Origin: a virus
Reading direction: 5' to 3' (one strand)
Length of the DNA stretch: 27,612 bases
Virus record (IMG/VR): IMGVR_UViG_3300034120_002861
Location: 1-27,612 of that record
A program made the translations under genes and the position numbers. Below, one piece after another: positions 1-6,586 of this stretch (the stretch's first letter is position 1; each line of letters starts with the position of its first letter). The notes beneath the pieces are model-generated. The model saw only the letters and a program-made list of their open reading frames with translations. It ran no database searches and was not told the origin of the DNA.

Positions 1-1
1 C

Positions 2-58
2 GCGCCCGCGTGGTACATCGCGCGGTACTGCGACGACGACGCCGTCTCCAAGTTCTGA
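2..58 (+). CDS. C-terminal end of an unidentified gene (5' cut)
   Basis: An open frame runs from the window edge to a TGA at 56-58 and gives the 18-residue tail APAWYIARYCDDDAVSKF. It sits 13 bp before the next start on the same strand, so it is probably the upstream member of the recombination operon. Too little remains to name it. Confidence 0.5.
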   Translation, partial: APAWYIARYCDDDAVSKF

Positions 59-71
59 ACGGGGGTGCAAC

Positions 72-1337
72 ATGACGATGACGACTGAGGCCGCAACCGG
101 CACGATCAGGTTGCTGGCGTTCGAGATCAGCCAGTTTCAAGGGATTCGGTTCGCCGCAGGTGACGTGACGGGGCCGCTGGTGGAACTCCGCGGGGCGAAC
201 GGATCCGGCAAGAGCAGCATCATTCACGCGCTCACGTGGGGCCTCACCGGCGGGCGAGCCCTGCCGGAGATGCCGGTGCGTCGCGGTGCCGACGCCGCGA
301 CGGTGATCATCCAGACCGACCGGTACCGCATCGAGCGGAAGGTCACGAAGGCGGGCACCGCCTCGATGACGCTGCACGACGCGACCGGAAACAAGGTCAG
401 CAAGCCCGCCGAACTGATGGCGGCGTGGCTGTCGGACATGGCCGCCGATCCGCTGGCGTTTGCGGAACTGCCTGAACGCGAGCAGGCGACCGCGCTGGCC
501 AAGGTGGCGGGCATGGCGGACACGCTGGACACGCTGGCCCGCCGGCGGGCCGACGCGTACGACCAGCGAACCGCCGCGAACCGGCAGGTCACGCGGGCCA
601 AGGCGCTGCTGGCCGCCACCCCGCTGGTGGACGGGCCCGACGAGGAGCAGTCGGCGAGCGAACTCATTGAAAGGATCCGCGACGCCGAGCATCGCAACGG
701 GCTGGTCGCCAAGGGCCACCAGTGGGTGGCGGCGACGGAGGCCAAGATTTCGCAGGCTGACGCCGAGGTCGAGGCCCTGCGGGCCCGGATCCGCGAGGTG
801 GAGACGCAGCGGGCGGCGTTGGCGGCGGAACTGGAAATGGGCAAGGCACGGCTGGCGACCATTGAGCCCGTCGACGTCGAGCCCCTGCACCAGCACCTGC
901 GGGATCTGGAGCGGCTGAACCAAGCCGCCCGGCGACGCAGGGCTCACCACGACGCGGCGGAAGCGGTCCGTGCGGCCGTGGCCGAAACGGATGGGCTGGA
1001 GCGTGCCATTGAGGACATCGACACCGAGCGGCGCGCGTTGATGCGCTCCGCCCGGCTGCCCATCGAGGGCGTCGAGATCACGGACGACGGCGTGCGGCTC
1101 AACGGGATCCCGCTGGCGCAGGCGTCGACGGCCCAGCGGATCCGGCTGGGCGTGGCGGCGGTGCTGGCGGCCAAGCCGCAGATGCGGCTGGTGTTCATCG
1201 AGCGTGGGGAGTCGTTGGACGCCGCCAGCAAGGCGGCGTTGGTCGAGGCTCTGAACGAGTACGGCGGCGTGGCGGTCATGGAGCGGGTCGTAAGCGACCG
1301 GTCCGCGGCCGAGGGCGTGGAAATCGTGTGCGAGTAA
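72..1337 (+). CDS. SMC/RecF/SbcC-like ATPase, phage recombination
   Basis: 421 residues. An N-terminal ABC-type half has a Walker A at residues 41-48 (GANGSGKS). A long charged, coiled-coil-like segment follows at about 145-320, rich in Glu, Arg and Ala. The C-terminal half has a signature-like segment (ASTAQRIRLG, about 350) and a Walker B/D-loop-like segment reading LVFIERGESLD near 375-384. This layout is that of RecF/SbcC-type DNA repair ATPases, which bind DNA ends or pair with a nuclease. The Walker B is odd: the usual Asp-Glu pair reads Glu-Arg. As I recall, small phage ATPases of this type often have such a degenerate site. No SbcD-type nuclease is visible nearby, though one could lie before the window. 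The next gene starts 12 bp downstream. Confidence 0.8.
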   Translation: MTMTTEAATGTIRLLAFEISQFQGIRFAAGDVTGPLVELRGANGSGKSSIIHALTWGLTGGRALPEMPVRRGADAATVIIQTDRYRIERKVTKAGTASMTLHDATGNKVSKPAELMAAWLSDMAADPLAFAELPEREQATALAKVAGMADTLDTLARRRADAYDQRTAANRQVTRAKALLAATPLVDGPDEEQSASELIERIRDAEHRNGLVAKGHQWVAATEAKISQADAEVEALRARIREVETQRAALAAELEMGKARLATIEPVDVEPLHQHLRDLERLNQAARRRRAHHDAAEAVRAAVAETDGLERAIEDIDTERRALMRSARLPIEGVEITDDGVRLNGIPLAQASTAQRIRLGVAAVLAAKPQMRLVFIERGESLDAASKAALVEALNEYGGVAVMERVVSDRSAAEGVEIVCE

Positions 1338-1349
1338 CAAGGAGGCAGC

Positions 1350-2294
1350 ATGGAAAACGGATTGAGCGTCATCGAGCAGGATCAGGAAACGGCGGGGGAG
1401 TTGGCGACCCCGTCGGCGGTGGAGGCGTTGAGCCGCGCCGAGATCGACATGCAGATTCAGACCGCGAAGCGTTACCCGAGGAGCATGACCAAGTTCCAGC
1501 AGGAGGCGATGGCGGCGGTGTCGCTGTCGGAGAGCGTGGCGGCGGCGTGCATCTACGCCATCCCGCGGGACGGCAAGACCATCGAGGGGCCGACGGCCCG
1601 CTTCGCGGAGATCGTCGCCGCGTCGTGGGGCAACATTCGGGTCGACTGTCGCTTGGTCGACATCGGGCCGGACGCCATCACGGTCCGGGCCATGTGCATC
1701 GACCTTGAACGCAACAACGGCCAGGCGGTGGAGGTGAGGGCCCGCATCACCAACAAGCAGGGCAAGCGGTTCAACGAGGACATGATCGGCGTGACGGCGG
1801 CGGCGGCGATGAGCAAGGCCCGCCGCAACGCCATCTTCTCGGTGATCCCGCGGGCGTTCGTCATTCCCGTGTTGGAGCAGGCCCGCAAGGTGGCGGTGGG
1901 CGACGCGCAGACGCTGGCCGCCCGGCGGAGCGCGATGCTCAAGCACTTCCAGCAGATGGGCGTGCTGCCCGCCCGGGTGTTTGCGTCCATCGGCGTGGCG
2001 GGCGAGGTGGACATCACCTTGGACCATCTGGCCGTCCTCAAGGGCTACGCGCAGGCGATCAAGGACGGGGAGGCCAACATCGAGACGTGCTTCCCTGAAG
2101 CCAACGACGCGAACGCCAGGATCGACGCGCTCAAGGTGCAGCCGGTGATTCCGGCGATGGTGGTGGAGCCTCCGAAGCAGGTGGAGGCTCCCAAGCCCCC
2201 GCGAGTCGGGGCACGGGGCAAGAGCCCTGCGGTGGTGGCGGAGGATCTCTCGTTCCTCGACCAGCCGGTCGGCAGCGACACGCCTCCGTTCTGA
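1350..2294 (+). CDS. Conserved phage recombination-associated protein
   Basis: 314 residues, preceded by a strong AAGGAGG ribosome site. Residues about 30-180 carry the pattern of a widespread phage family I recognise but cannot name by function. Its marks are AKRYPRS, the segment GKTIEGPTARFAEI, ITNKQGKRFNEDMI and a run of small residues ending SKARRNAIFSVIPRAF. Family members usually sit with recombination or replication genes. From context it could be a single-strand annealing or ssDNA-handling protein, but that is inference. A Pro-rich linker (about 255-290) leads to a C-terminal tail ending DQPVGSDTPPF. This recalls the acidic, Pro-Phe-ending tip of bacterial SSB that recruits repair enzymes. 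Translation is probably linked to the ATPase gene upstream, and a terminator follows about 90 bp downstream. Confidence 0.6.
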   Translation: MENGLSVIEQDQETAGELATPSAVEALSRAEIDMQIQTAKRYPRSMTKFQQEAMAAVSLSESVAAACIYAIPRDGKTIEGPTARFAEIVAASWGNIRVDCRLVDIGPDAITVRAMCIDLERNNGQAVEVRARITNKQGKRFNEDMIGVTAAAAMSKARRNAIFSVIPRAFVIPVLEQARKVAVGDAQTLAARRSAMLKHFQQMGVLPARVFASIGVAGEVDITLDHLAVLKGYAQAIKDGEANIETCFPEANDANARIDALKVQPVIPAMVVEPPKQVEAPKPPRVGARGKSPAVVAEDLSFLDQPVGSDTPPF

Positions 2295-2381
2295 CTCGGA
2301 CCGACGGCGAGCGCACGCAGGGCTTACACCCCCGCGGCCGGTGCGACTCCGGCACGTCGGTTTCTCTCTCCTCCCCTCTCG

Positions 2382-2412
2382 CCCGGCAAGGCAGCGTGTC
2401 TTGCCGGGTTTT
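2382..2412 (+). terminator. Rho-independent terminator after recombination genes
   Basis: A perfect 9-bp stem, CCCGGCAAG (2382-2390) with CTTGCCGGG (2400-2408), has a 9-nt loop and is followed at once by TTTT (2409-2412). It separates the recombination genes from the replication operon, which should therefore have its own promoter or depend on antitermination. Confidence 0.8.
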
Positions 2413-2449
2413 CGGGGTTGCGGGCCTCGATCACCCGCGGCATCACCCC

Positions 2450-2530
2450 AGTGGCTTGCATGGTGGGCTTCGCGCGGTTTCGACTGTCCGCCGCGGCGAA
2501 GTAGCAGGTTCGAGTCCTGCCAAGTCACTT
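2450..2530 (+). other. tRNA-like element with atypical middle
   Basis: The 3' half looks like a tRNA. It has a T-arm with stem GCAGG/CCTGC (2504-2508, 2516-2520) and loop TTCGAGT, followed directly by CAAGTCA (2521-2527) and a C as discriminator. The 3' strand pairs over 7 bp (one G-T) with TGGCTTG at 2452-2458, and two outer pairs (A-T, G-C) extend this to 9. The span of 77 nt suits a tRNA. The middle (2459-2503) does not give standard D and anticodon arms. Instead GCTTCGC (2467-2473) pairs with GCGAAGT (2496-2502), enclosing GCGG/CCGC. It may be a decayed phage tRNA, an unusual tRNA, or a copy of a host tRNA end used as an attachment site. No CCA is encoded. Confidence 0.4.
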
Positions 2531-2602
2531 TCGCACTCGCGCTAGGCGTCGCCGGTGTAGGCGGCGTCTGGCTTCCTGACTCGTCACGTCACGGACGACT
2601 TT

Positions 2603-3544
2603 GTGGCAACGTCACTCCCCTTCATCAAGTTCTTCCCCTCCGACTGGCTCGGCTCCGCCAAACTGCGGGCGGTGTCGCTGGTCGCGCGTGGCGTCTGGAT
2701 CGAGGTGATCTGCGTGGCCTGGTCGTGCGACGAGCCCGGCGTGCTGGCCAGCAACGGGAAGGCGTGGAGCCTTGAGGACGTCGCGAGACGGGTCAACGGG
2801 CCGCAACCGGTCGTGGTCAAGGCGTTGCAGGAGTTGCTGGAGGCGGGCGTGGCGCAGCGTCGGGACGACGGGGCGCTGTACTGCCCGCGGACCGTCAGGG
2901 ACCGCGCGGTGTCGCAGGTGAGGGCCGAAGCGGGTCGTCGCGGCGCGGCCGTGACCAACGGTTTGCCGGGGAGTTTGCCGCGGCACTTGCCGGGGCATTT
3001 GCCGCAGCACTTGCCGGGGCATTTGCCGCGGCAAACCGATGATTTTGCCGCGGCAAAACACCCGGCACCTGCCGAGATTTTGCCGCCCCCCAGAAGCCAG
3101 AAGCCAGACGCCAAAAGCCCAGAAACCCCCCCAACCCCCCCGGGGGGGGGCGGGGGCCGCAAGAAGCCGGAATCGCTCTCGGTGGCGGTCTGGATCGAAA
3201 TGCTCTTGGCCGCTGGCCTGCCTACGACCGTTCAGGAGGCCGCCGAGGGGTACCACGCCCACCGCCGGACCATGGGGAAGCCCATAACGCGTCTGGCGGC
3301 CTCTGCGTTGATCCGCAAACTGGTCGCCGCGGGGCCCGACGCGGCGGCTCAGGCGATGCTCGACTCGGTCGCGAACGGGTGGCAAGGGTGCTTCCCAGAC
3401 CGGTCCGCGACCCGTTCCGGAGCCCGTCCGGCGACCCGTCCGGAAGGGGCTCACCGGACCCTCAAAATCGAGGCCGAATACACCGAGCCGGACGCCTCCG
3501 AAACCGTGGCCGCGCTCATGGGGCGGAAGGGGGGACAACAGTGA
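2603..3544 (+). CDS. Phage replication initiator, winged-helix N-terminus
   Basis: 313 residues from a GTG start. Residues 5-105 match the N-terminal winged-helix pattern of phage replication proteins (LPFIKFFPSDWLGSAKLRAV, then SLVARGVWIEV, a SLEDVARRV helix and a basic recognition segment up to RTVRDRAVSQ). A Pro/His/Leu-rich linker (about 119-180) follows, in which LPGHLP/LPRHLP units repeat because the DNA carries 12-bp repeats. A C-terminal helical part (about 185-290) may contact the helicase loader. Its stop overlaps the GTG of the DnaC-like gene as GTGA, a classic initiator-loader pair like lambda O/P. The likely role is to bind the phage origin and recruit the loader and host helicase. 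No strong ribosome site precedes the GTG, so the start is slightly uncertain. Confidence 0.72.
   Translation: MATSLPFIKFFPSDWLGSAKLRAVSLVARGVWIEVICVAWSCDEPGVLASNGKAWSLEDVARRVNGPQPVVVKALQELLEAGVAQRRDDGALYCPRTVRDRAVSQVRAEAGRRGAAVTNGLPGSLPRHLPGHLPQHLPGHLPRQTDDFAAAKHPAPAEILPPPRSQKPDAKSPETPPTPPGGGGGRKKPESLSVAVWIEMLLAAGLPTTVQEAAEGYHAHRRTMGKPITRLAASALIRKLVAAGPDAAAQAMLDSVANGWQGCFPDRSATRSGARPATRPEGAHRTLKIEAEYTEPDASETVAALMGRKGGQQ
2962..3058 (+). repeat. 12-bp iterons and palindromes, likely origin
   Basis: TTGCCG begins at 2963, 2975, 2987, 2999, 3011 and 3023, exactly 12 bp apart, and again at 3045. The unit is close to TTGCCGSGGCAY. The last two units become perfect palindromes: TTTGCCGCGGCAAA at 3022-3035 and TTTTGCCGCGGCAAAA at 3043-3058. 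Iterons inside the initiator gene are the arrangement of lambda ori within gene O, so this is a good candidate for the phage origin. The alternative is a simple coding repeat for a Pro-rich linker. Confidence 0.6.
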
Positions 3545-4101
3545 AACAGGATCCGCGTGACGGCTTTTCCGCATCGGGCGTTCCCTTGCGTCACCGCCAA
3601 GCGGTTGAGGCGCAGTTCGACCCGGAAGTCGTCGCCAAGGTAAAGGAAGGACTGTTCGAGCGGCACGGCTTGGTCGCGCTGGTCGGCCCCCGGGGCACGG
3701 GCAAGACGCTGCTGGCCGCGCACGCCGTGCGTCATTCGTTGTTCACGCATGCCCGCGAAGCCAAATACATCCGCGCCGCCGACATGTTTGCCCGCATGCG
3801 GGCGGAGATGGACGAGTCCAAGGCTGGCATCATGCTGGCGCAACTGAGCCGGGTGTGGCTGCTGGTGATCGACGAACTGCAAGAAGCGTTCGGCACGGCG
3901 TGGGAGGACAAGCAACTGGTCCGCCTGCTAGACAAGCGGTACGGCGAAATGCAGCCCACGCTGCTGATCGCGAACCTTCGGCCCGAGGCGATGGTCAAGG
4001 CGCTGGGTGCCTCCATCGTCGACCGGATGATGGAGACGGGCGGGCTGGTCGAGATGGCCGGGCCCTCGCACCGTCGCGTCACCACGGAGTGCAAGGCATG
4101 A
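3541..4101 (+). CDS. DnaC-like helicase loader ATPase
   Basis: 186 residues from the GTG at 3541, which overlaps the initiator stop. The same frame is open further upstream, but that part overlaps the initiator gene and is low complexity. It is an AAA+ ATPase of the DnaC/IstB kind. Walker A is GPRGTGKT at 49-56 and Walker B is LLVIDE at 107-112. A sensor-1 segment reads TLLIANLRPEA (N145), and an arginine-finger-like SIVDRMME lies at 159-166. Length and motif spacing fit phage DnaC homologues, which load the replicative helicase onto single-stranded DNA at the origin with the help of the initiator. The next gene overlaps the stop as ATGA, so expression is translationally coupled. Confidence 0.85.
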   Translation: MKQDPRDGFSASGVPLRHRQAVEAQFDPEVVAKVKEGLFERHGLVALVGPRGTGKTLLAAHAVRHSLFTHAREAKYIRAADMFARMRAEMDESKAGIMLAQLSRVWLLVIDELQEAFGTAWEDKQLVRLLDKRYGEMQPTLLIANLRPEAMVKALGASIVDRMMETGGLVEMAGPSHRRVTTECKA

Positions 4102-4382
4102 CCAACGTGTGGGAGAACCCCGTCGCGAGCAAGGCGGTCGTGGCGTGCGCCACTGTCGTGCAATCGGCCTTGCAGGTGTCGGCGGTGCTGACGGCGGAAA
4201 GCCGGGACCACTGGATTTTGTTCCGGATCAGCGAACTGCGTCGCGGCATGCGGGATGCCAGCGGCGCGCTCGACATGCTGGAGAAGCAAGTAAGGGCTAG
4301 GAAGCACGTGCCGACCGCGGAGGAAAGGCAACTGGTGCGCAAGGTCAAGGCGGGCCTGCGGGCTCAGGGAGGAACGGCATGA
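4098..4382 (+). CDS. Unknown protein in replication operon
   Basis: 94 residues. The ATG at 4098 overlaps the DnaC-like stop and its own stop overlaps the RuvC start, both as ATGA, which fixes both ends. The N-terminal half is Ala/Val-rich and helical. The rest is charged and helical with many Arg and Lys (ISELRRGMRDASGALDMLEK, then EERQLVRKVKAGLR). No family is recognised. Its place between the loader and the resolvase suggests a small accessory replication or recombination factor, but nothing in the sequence shows this. Confidence 0.75.
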   Translation: MTNVWENPVASKAVVACATVVQSALQVSAVLTAESRDHWILFRISELRRGMRDASGALDMLEKQVRARKHVPTAEERQLVRKVKAGLRAQGGTA

Positions 4383-4897
4383 TCGTCTTAGGCGTGGATC
4401 CAAGCGTCACGGCCGCGGGCATCGCGTTGATCGCCGCCGAACCGGGCGAAGCGCGTCTGGTGCTGGGCGAGTGCCTGACGCAGTCCAGGGGCACCGCCCT
4501 TGAGCGGGCCATCGCCCTGGGCCAGTACGTGCAGTCGCTCGCCGCCCAGTGGCGGCCAGCGGTAATCGTCGTCGAAACCCCGTTCGAGCGGGCAAGGGGC
4601 GGCCCCAAGGCGACGCGTTCGGCCATGACGCTGCCGGCGTACGGCATGGCCGTCGGCGCGGTGGGCATGGCGTTGGCCGGGCAGCGGGTGCGGTTCGTCG
4701 CGGCGGACGCATGGTCGCGGGGGCTGCCTGGCACGGCGCGGGATCCGCACAAGACAAATCGCGTGCGGCTGGCGGCGGCGATTGTCGGCGTGGACGAGGC
4801 CCTATTCGGCTCCAAGACGACGGCGGGCAACGTAGCCGACGCGGTGCTGATGGCGTGGTGGGCGGCGGGGCGCGAGGAGGTGCCGCATGGAGAGTGA
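4379..4897 (+). CDS. RuvC-like Holliday junction resolvase
   Basis: 172 residues, close to the usual RuvC length. It begins with MIVLGVDPSVTAAGIALI, an RNase H-fold first strand with Asp7. Then come VIVVETPF with Glu66 and, near the C-terminus, GNVADAVLMAWW with Asp154. These are the expected acidic metal ligands. Such phage enzymes cut branched DNA made by recombination and replication before packaging. The start overlaps the previous stop (ATGA), and the following gene begins inside its 3' end, so the operon is tightly coupled. The fold assignment is firm; the exact substrate is inferred from the family. Confidence 0.87.
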   Translation: MIVLGVDPSVTAAGIALIAAEPGEARLVLGECLTQSRGTALERAIALGQYVQSLAAQWRPAVIVVETPFERARGGPKATRSAMTLPAYGMAVGAVGMALAGQRVRFVAADAWSRGLPGTARDPHKTNRVRLAAAIVGVDEALFGSKTTAGNVADAVLMAWWAAGREEVPHGE

Positions 4898-5270
4898 TGA
4901 CCTTGAGGCGTACGGCCGGCTGATGGACGAGGTCGCCAAGGCGTGCCGCGGGACCGCGTGCGTGAGCGCGACGGACCTGCGCGAGTGTTTGGACGACTGC
5001 CGTCGGCATCTGGTTCAGGTGAGCAGCGACAACCAGACGTTGCGGGAAGTTGCCAACGCCATGGCGATGGATCACGCGCGCAAGGACCGGATGCTCGAGG
5101 TTATGGCGGCGGAACTGCTGATCGTCCGCCGCATGGTGTTTCACAGCGACAACGCGGCGGCGTCGGCGGTCGTGCGGGAATGGCAGCGTGCGGCCAAGCG
5201 CACGCACCGGGTGGTTGACAACGAGACGTTTGCTCGGTTGGCGGAAGCAGGCGACAGGAGTGCCGAATGA
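4887..5270 (+). CDS. Unknown helical protein in replication operon
   Basis: 127 residues with a strong ribosome site (GAGGAGG) ending inside the RuvC-like gene, and an 11-bp overlap with it. It is predicted mostly helical, with four cysteines in the first half (ACRGTAC, RECLDDC) and a charged C-terminus. No known family is recognised. Its stop overlaps the methyltransferase start within ATGA. Confidence 0.75.
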   Translation: MESDDLEAYGRLMDEVAKACRGTACVSATDLRECLDDCRRHLVQVSSDNQTLREVANAMAMDHARKDRMLEVMAAELLIVRRMVFHSDNAAASAVVREWQRAAKRTHRVVDNETFARLAEAGDRSAE

Positions 5271-6562
5271 ATGTGGTTGCTGGTCCCTTCAACATCTTGT
5301 CTCTCTGTGCCGGGTACGGCGGCCTCGACCTCGGACTTGACCTCGCCACAGGCGGAGCGACTCGGGTCGTGTGCCACGTTGAGCGGGAAGTCTTTGCCGC
5401 CGCGATCTTGGCTTCGCGCATGGCGGAAGCGTCCATCCCTGCATCGCCTATCTGGAGTGACCTGCGAACCTTTGACGGCACAGCATGGCGTGGTGCGGTG
5501 GATCTTGTCACTGGTGGCTACCCGTGCCAGCCGTTCAGCCAAGCCGGTCGAAGGCTTGGCGAGCGTGATGAGCGGCATCTATGGCCGGAGATTGCTCGCA
5601 TCATTGCGGAAGTGGAGCCCGGCGTCGTGTTCCTTGAGAACGTGCCAGGGCACCTATCGCTCGGCTTCGACGCTGTTTGCGACGACCTTCACGGAATGGG
5701 CTTTTGCGTTGCGGCAGGACTGTTCTCTGCGTCAGAAGTCGGCGCGCCGCATCGCCGCGAACGCCTGTTCATCCTCGGCATCGTGGCCGATGGCGACGGC
5801 GGGCGACGCGAAGTCGTCGGGCGCGGCGGGCTACGGCCCGACGGCGACGCACCACGTCGGCACGACGTTGACCGACGCGACGGAGCGGCTGCTGACCTGG
5901 CCGACGCCGAACGCGGCATCGGACAGAAGGAACCGCGGCACGGGCGTCGATCCGAAGATACGTGCGGAGCAGGGTCGACAGATCATGCTTCAGGATGTCG
6001 TGAAGGTCTGGCCGACGCCGCGGACGATCACGGGTGGGGGGGAATCGACGCAACGGAAGCAGGAGTTGGGCCGGACGGCAAGTGGAGGCGGGGACTTGCA
6101 GGCGGCGAGCCAGACGTGGCCGACCCCGGGAGCGAACGACCACAAGAGGTCGGCCCGGGAAGGACAGCGGATGGGCCAACTGGACGAGGCGGCGGAGCAG
6201 TTGTGGCCGACCCCGCAGGGTTCGATGACCGCCGGCGAGGATCTGCGGGCGACGTGGACTCCGGGCGAGAAGCCGGTGCGGGAGGACGGCCGGGTGCTGC
6301 AAACGGCCCTGACGACCTGCACTCAGATTTGGGACCGTTCCCGCCCGGGCCCGCCGACACCATCGCCTGGCGGCGGATCCTCGTCGCGAGGCCCGACCTC
6401 GCGCCCGCGGTTGAATCCGACATTCGTCGAGTGGCTGATGGGGCTGCCCCTCGGCTGGACCGACTTCGCGCCCTCGGCAACGGAGTGGTCCCGCTGGTCG
6501 CTGCTTATGCGTTCGTGTCTCTTTGGGCTTGTCTCGGCGCGAGTGGCGACGAGTTGAAGTAG
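5267..6562 (+). CDS. DNA cytosine-5 methyltransferase
   Basis: 431 residues. Motif I is ILSLCAGYGGLDLGL (10-24). Motif IV is GGYPCQPFSQAG (83-94) with catalytic Cys87. Motif VI is LENVPGHL (123-130), motif VIII is APHRRERLFILG (160-171), and a C-terminal motif X reads ALGNGVVP near 402-409. It would use S-adenosylmethionine to methylate cytosine in DNA, for example to protect phage DNA from host restriction. From about 172 to 385 the protein is Asp/Gly/Arg/Ala-rich with repeated VADA/LADA-like units instead of an obvious target-recognition domain. A second frame covers the same DNA (see 5271-6557). My hand count of 100 codons from 5898 gives about 58% G/C at the third position in this frame against about 81% in the other, so the 3' half may really be read in the other frame. 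The catalytic assignment is firm. Confidence 0.88.
   Translation: MNVVAGPFNILSLCAGYGGLDLGLDLATGGATRVVCHVEREVFAAAILASRMAEASIPASPIWSDLRTFDGTAWRGAVDLVTGGYPCQPFSQAGRRLGERDERHLWPEIARIIAEVEPGVVFLENVPGHLSLGFDAVCDDLHGMGFCVAAGLFSASEVGAPHRRERLFILGIVADGDGGRREVVGRGGLRPDGDAPRRHDVDRRDGAAADLADAERGIGQKEPRHGRRSEDTCGAGSTDHASGCREGLADAADDHGWGGIDATEAGVGPDGKWRRGLAGGEPDVADPGSERPQEVGPGRTADGPTGRGGGAVVADPAGFDDRRRGSAGDVDSGREAGAGGRPGAANGPDDLHSDLGPFPPGPADTIAWRRILVARPDLAPAVESDIRRVADGAAPRLDRLRALGNGVVPLVAAYAFVSLWACLGASGDELK
5271..6557 (+). CDS. Overlapping WPTP-repeat frame within methyltransferase
   Basis: An open frame of 428 codons, +1 to the methyltransferase, starts at an ATG one base after the other's first codon (ATGAATG), so one ribosome site (AGGAG) could serve both. 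Its second half has WPTP at 5898, 6009, 6117 and 6204, and a C-terminus reading RLNPTFVEWLMGLPLGWTDF. I recognise WPTP repeats plus LNPxFVEWLMGxPxGWT from phage proteins linked to cytosine methyltransferases. Third-position G/C over 100 codons from 5898 is about 81%, typical of real genes here. It may be made as a separate protein, or as a C-terminus reached by +1 frameshift from the methyltransferase. It could also be a shadow kept open because gtGGCCGACGCC codes VADA in one frame and WPTP in the other. Confidence 0.42.
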   Translation: MWLLVPSTSCLSVPGTAASTSDLTSPQAERLGSCATLSGKSLPPRSWLRAWRKRPSLHRLSGVTCEPLTAQHGVVRWILSLVATRASRSAKPVEGLASVMSGIYGRRLLASLRKWSPASCSLRTCQGTYRSASTLFATTFTEWAFALRQDCSLRQKSARRIAANACSSSASWPMATAGDAKSSGAAGYGPTATHHVGTTLTDATERLLTWPTPNAASDRRNRGTGVDPKIRAEQGRQIMLQDVVKVWPTPRTITGGGESTQRKQELGRTASGGGDLQAASQTWPTPGANDHKRSAREGQRMGQLDEAAEQLWPTPQGSMTAGEDLRATWTPGEKPVREDGRVLQTALTTCTQIWDRSRPGPPTPSPGGGSSSRGPTSRPRLNPTFVEWLMGLPLGWTDFAPSATEWSRWSLLMRSCLFGLVSARVATS

Positions 6563-6586
6563 GAGCAGTTTACGAAAGGAAGCAGG

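Noticed and set aside
2450-2530. A standard tRNA gene, or proof of a temperate attachment site
   Set aside because: No canonical anticodon arm could be drawn, and no integrase or excisionase is visible in the window, so both statements would go too far.
3379-3540. A longer N-terminus for the helicase loader
   Set aside because: These codons lie inside the initiator gene and give an Arg/Pro-rich sequence. The GTG at 3541 overlaps the stop as in other junctions here.
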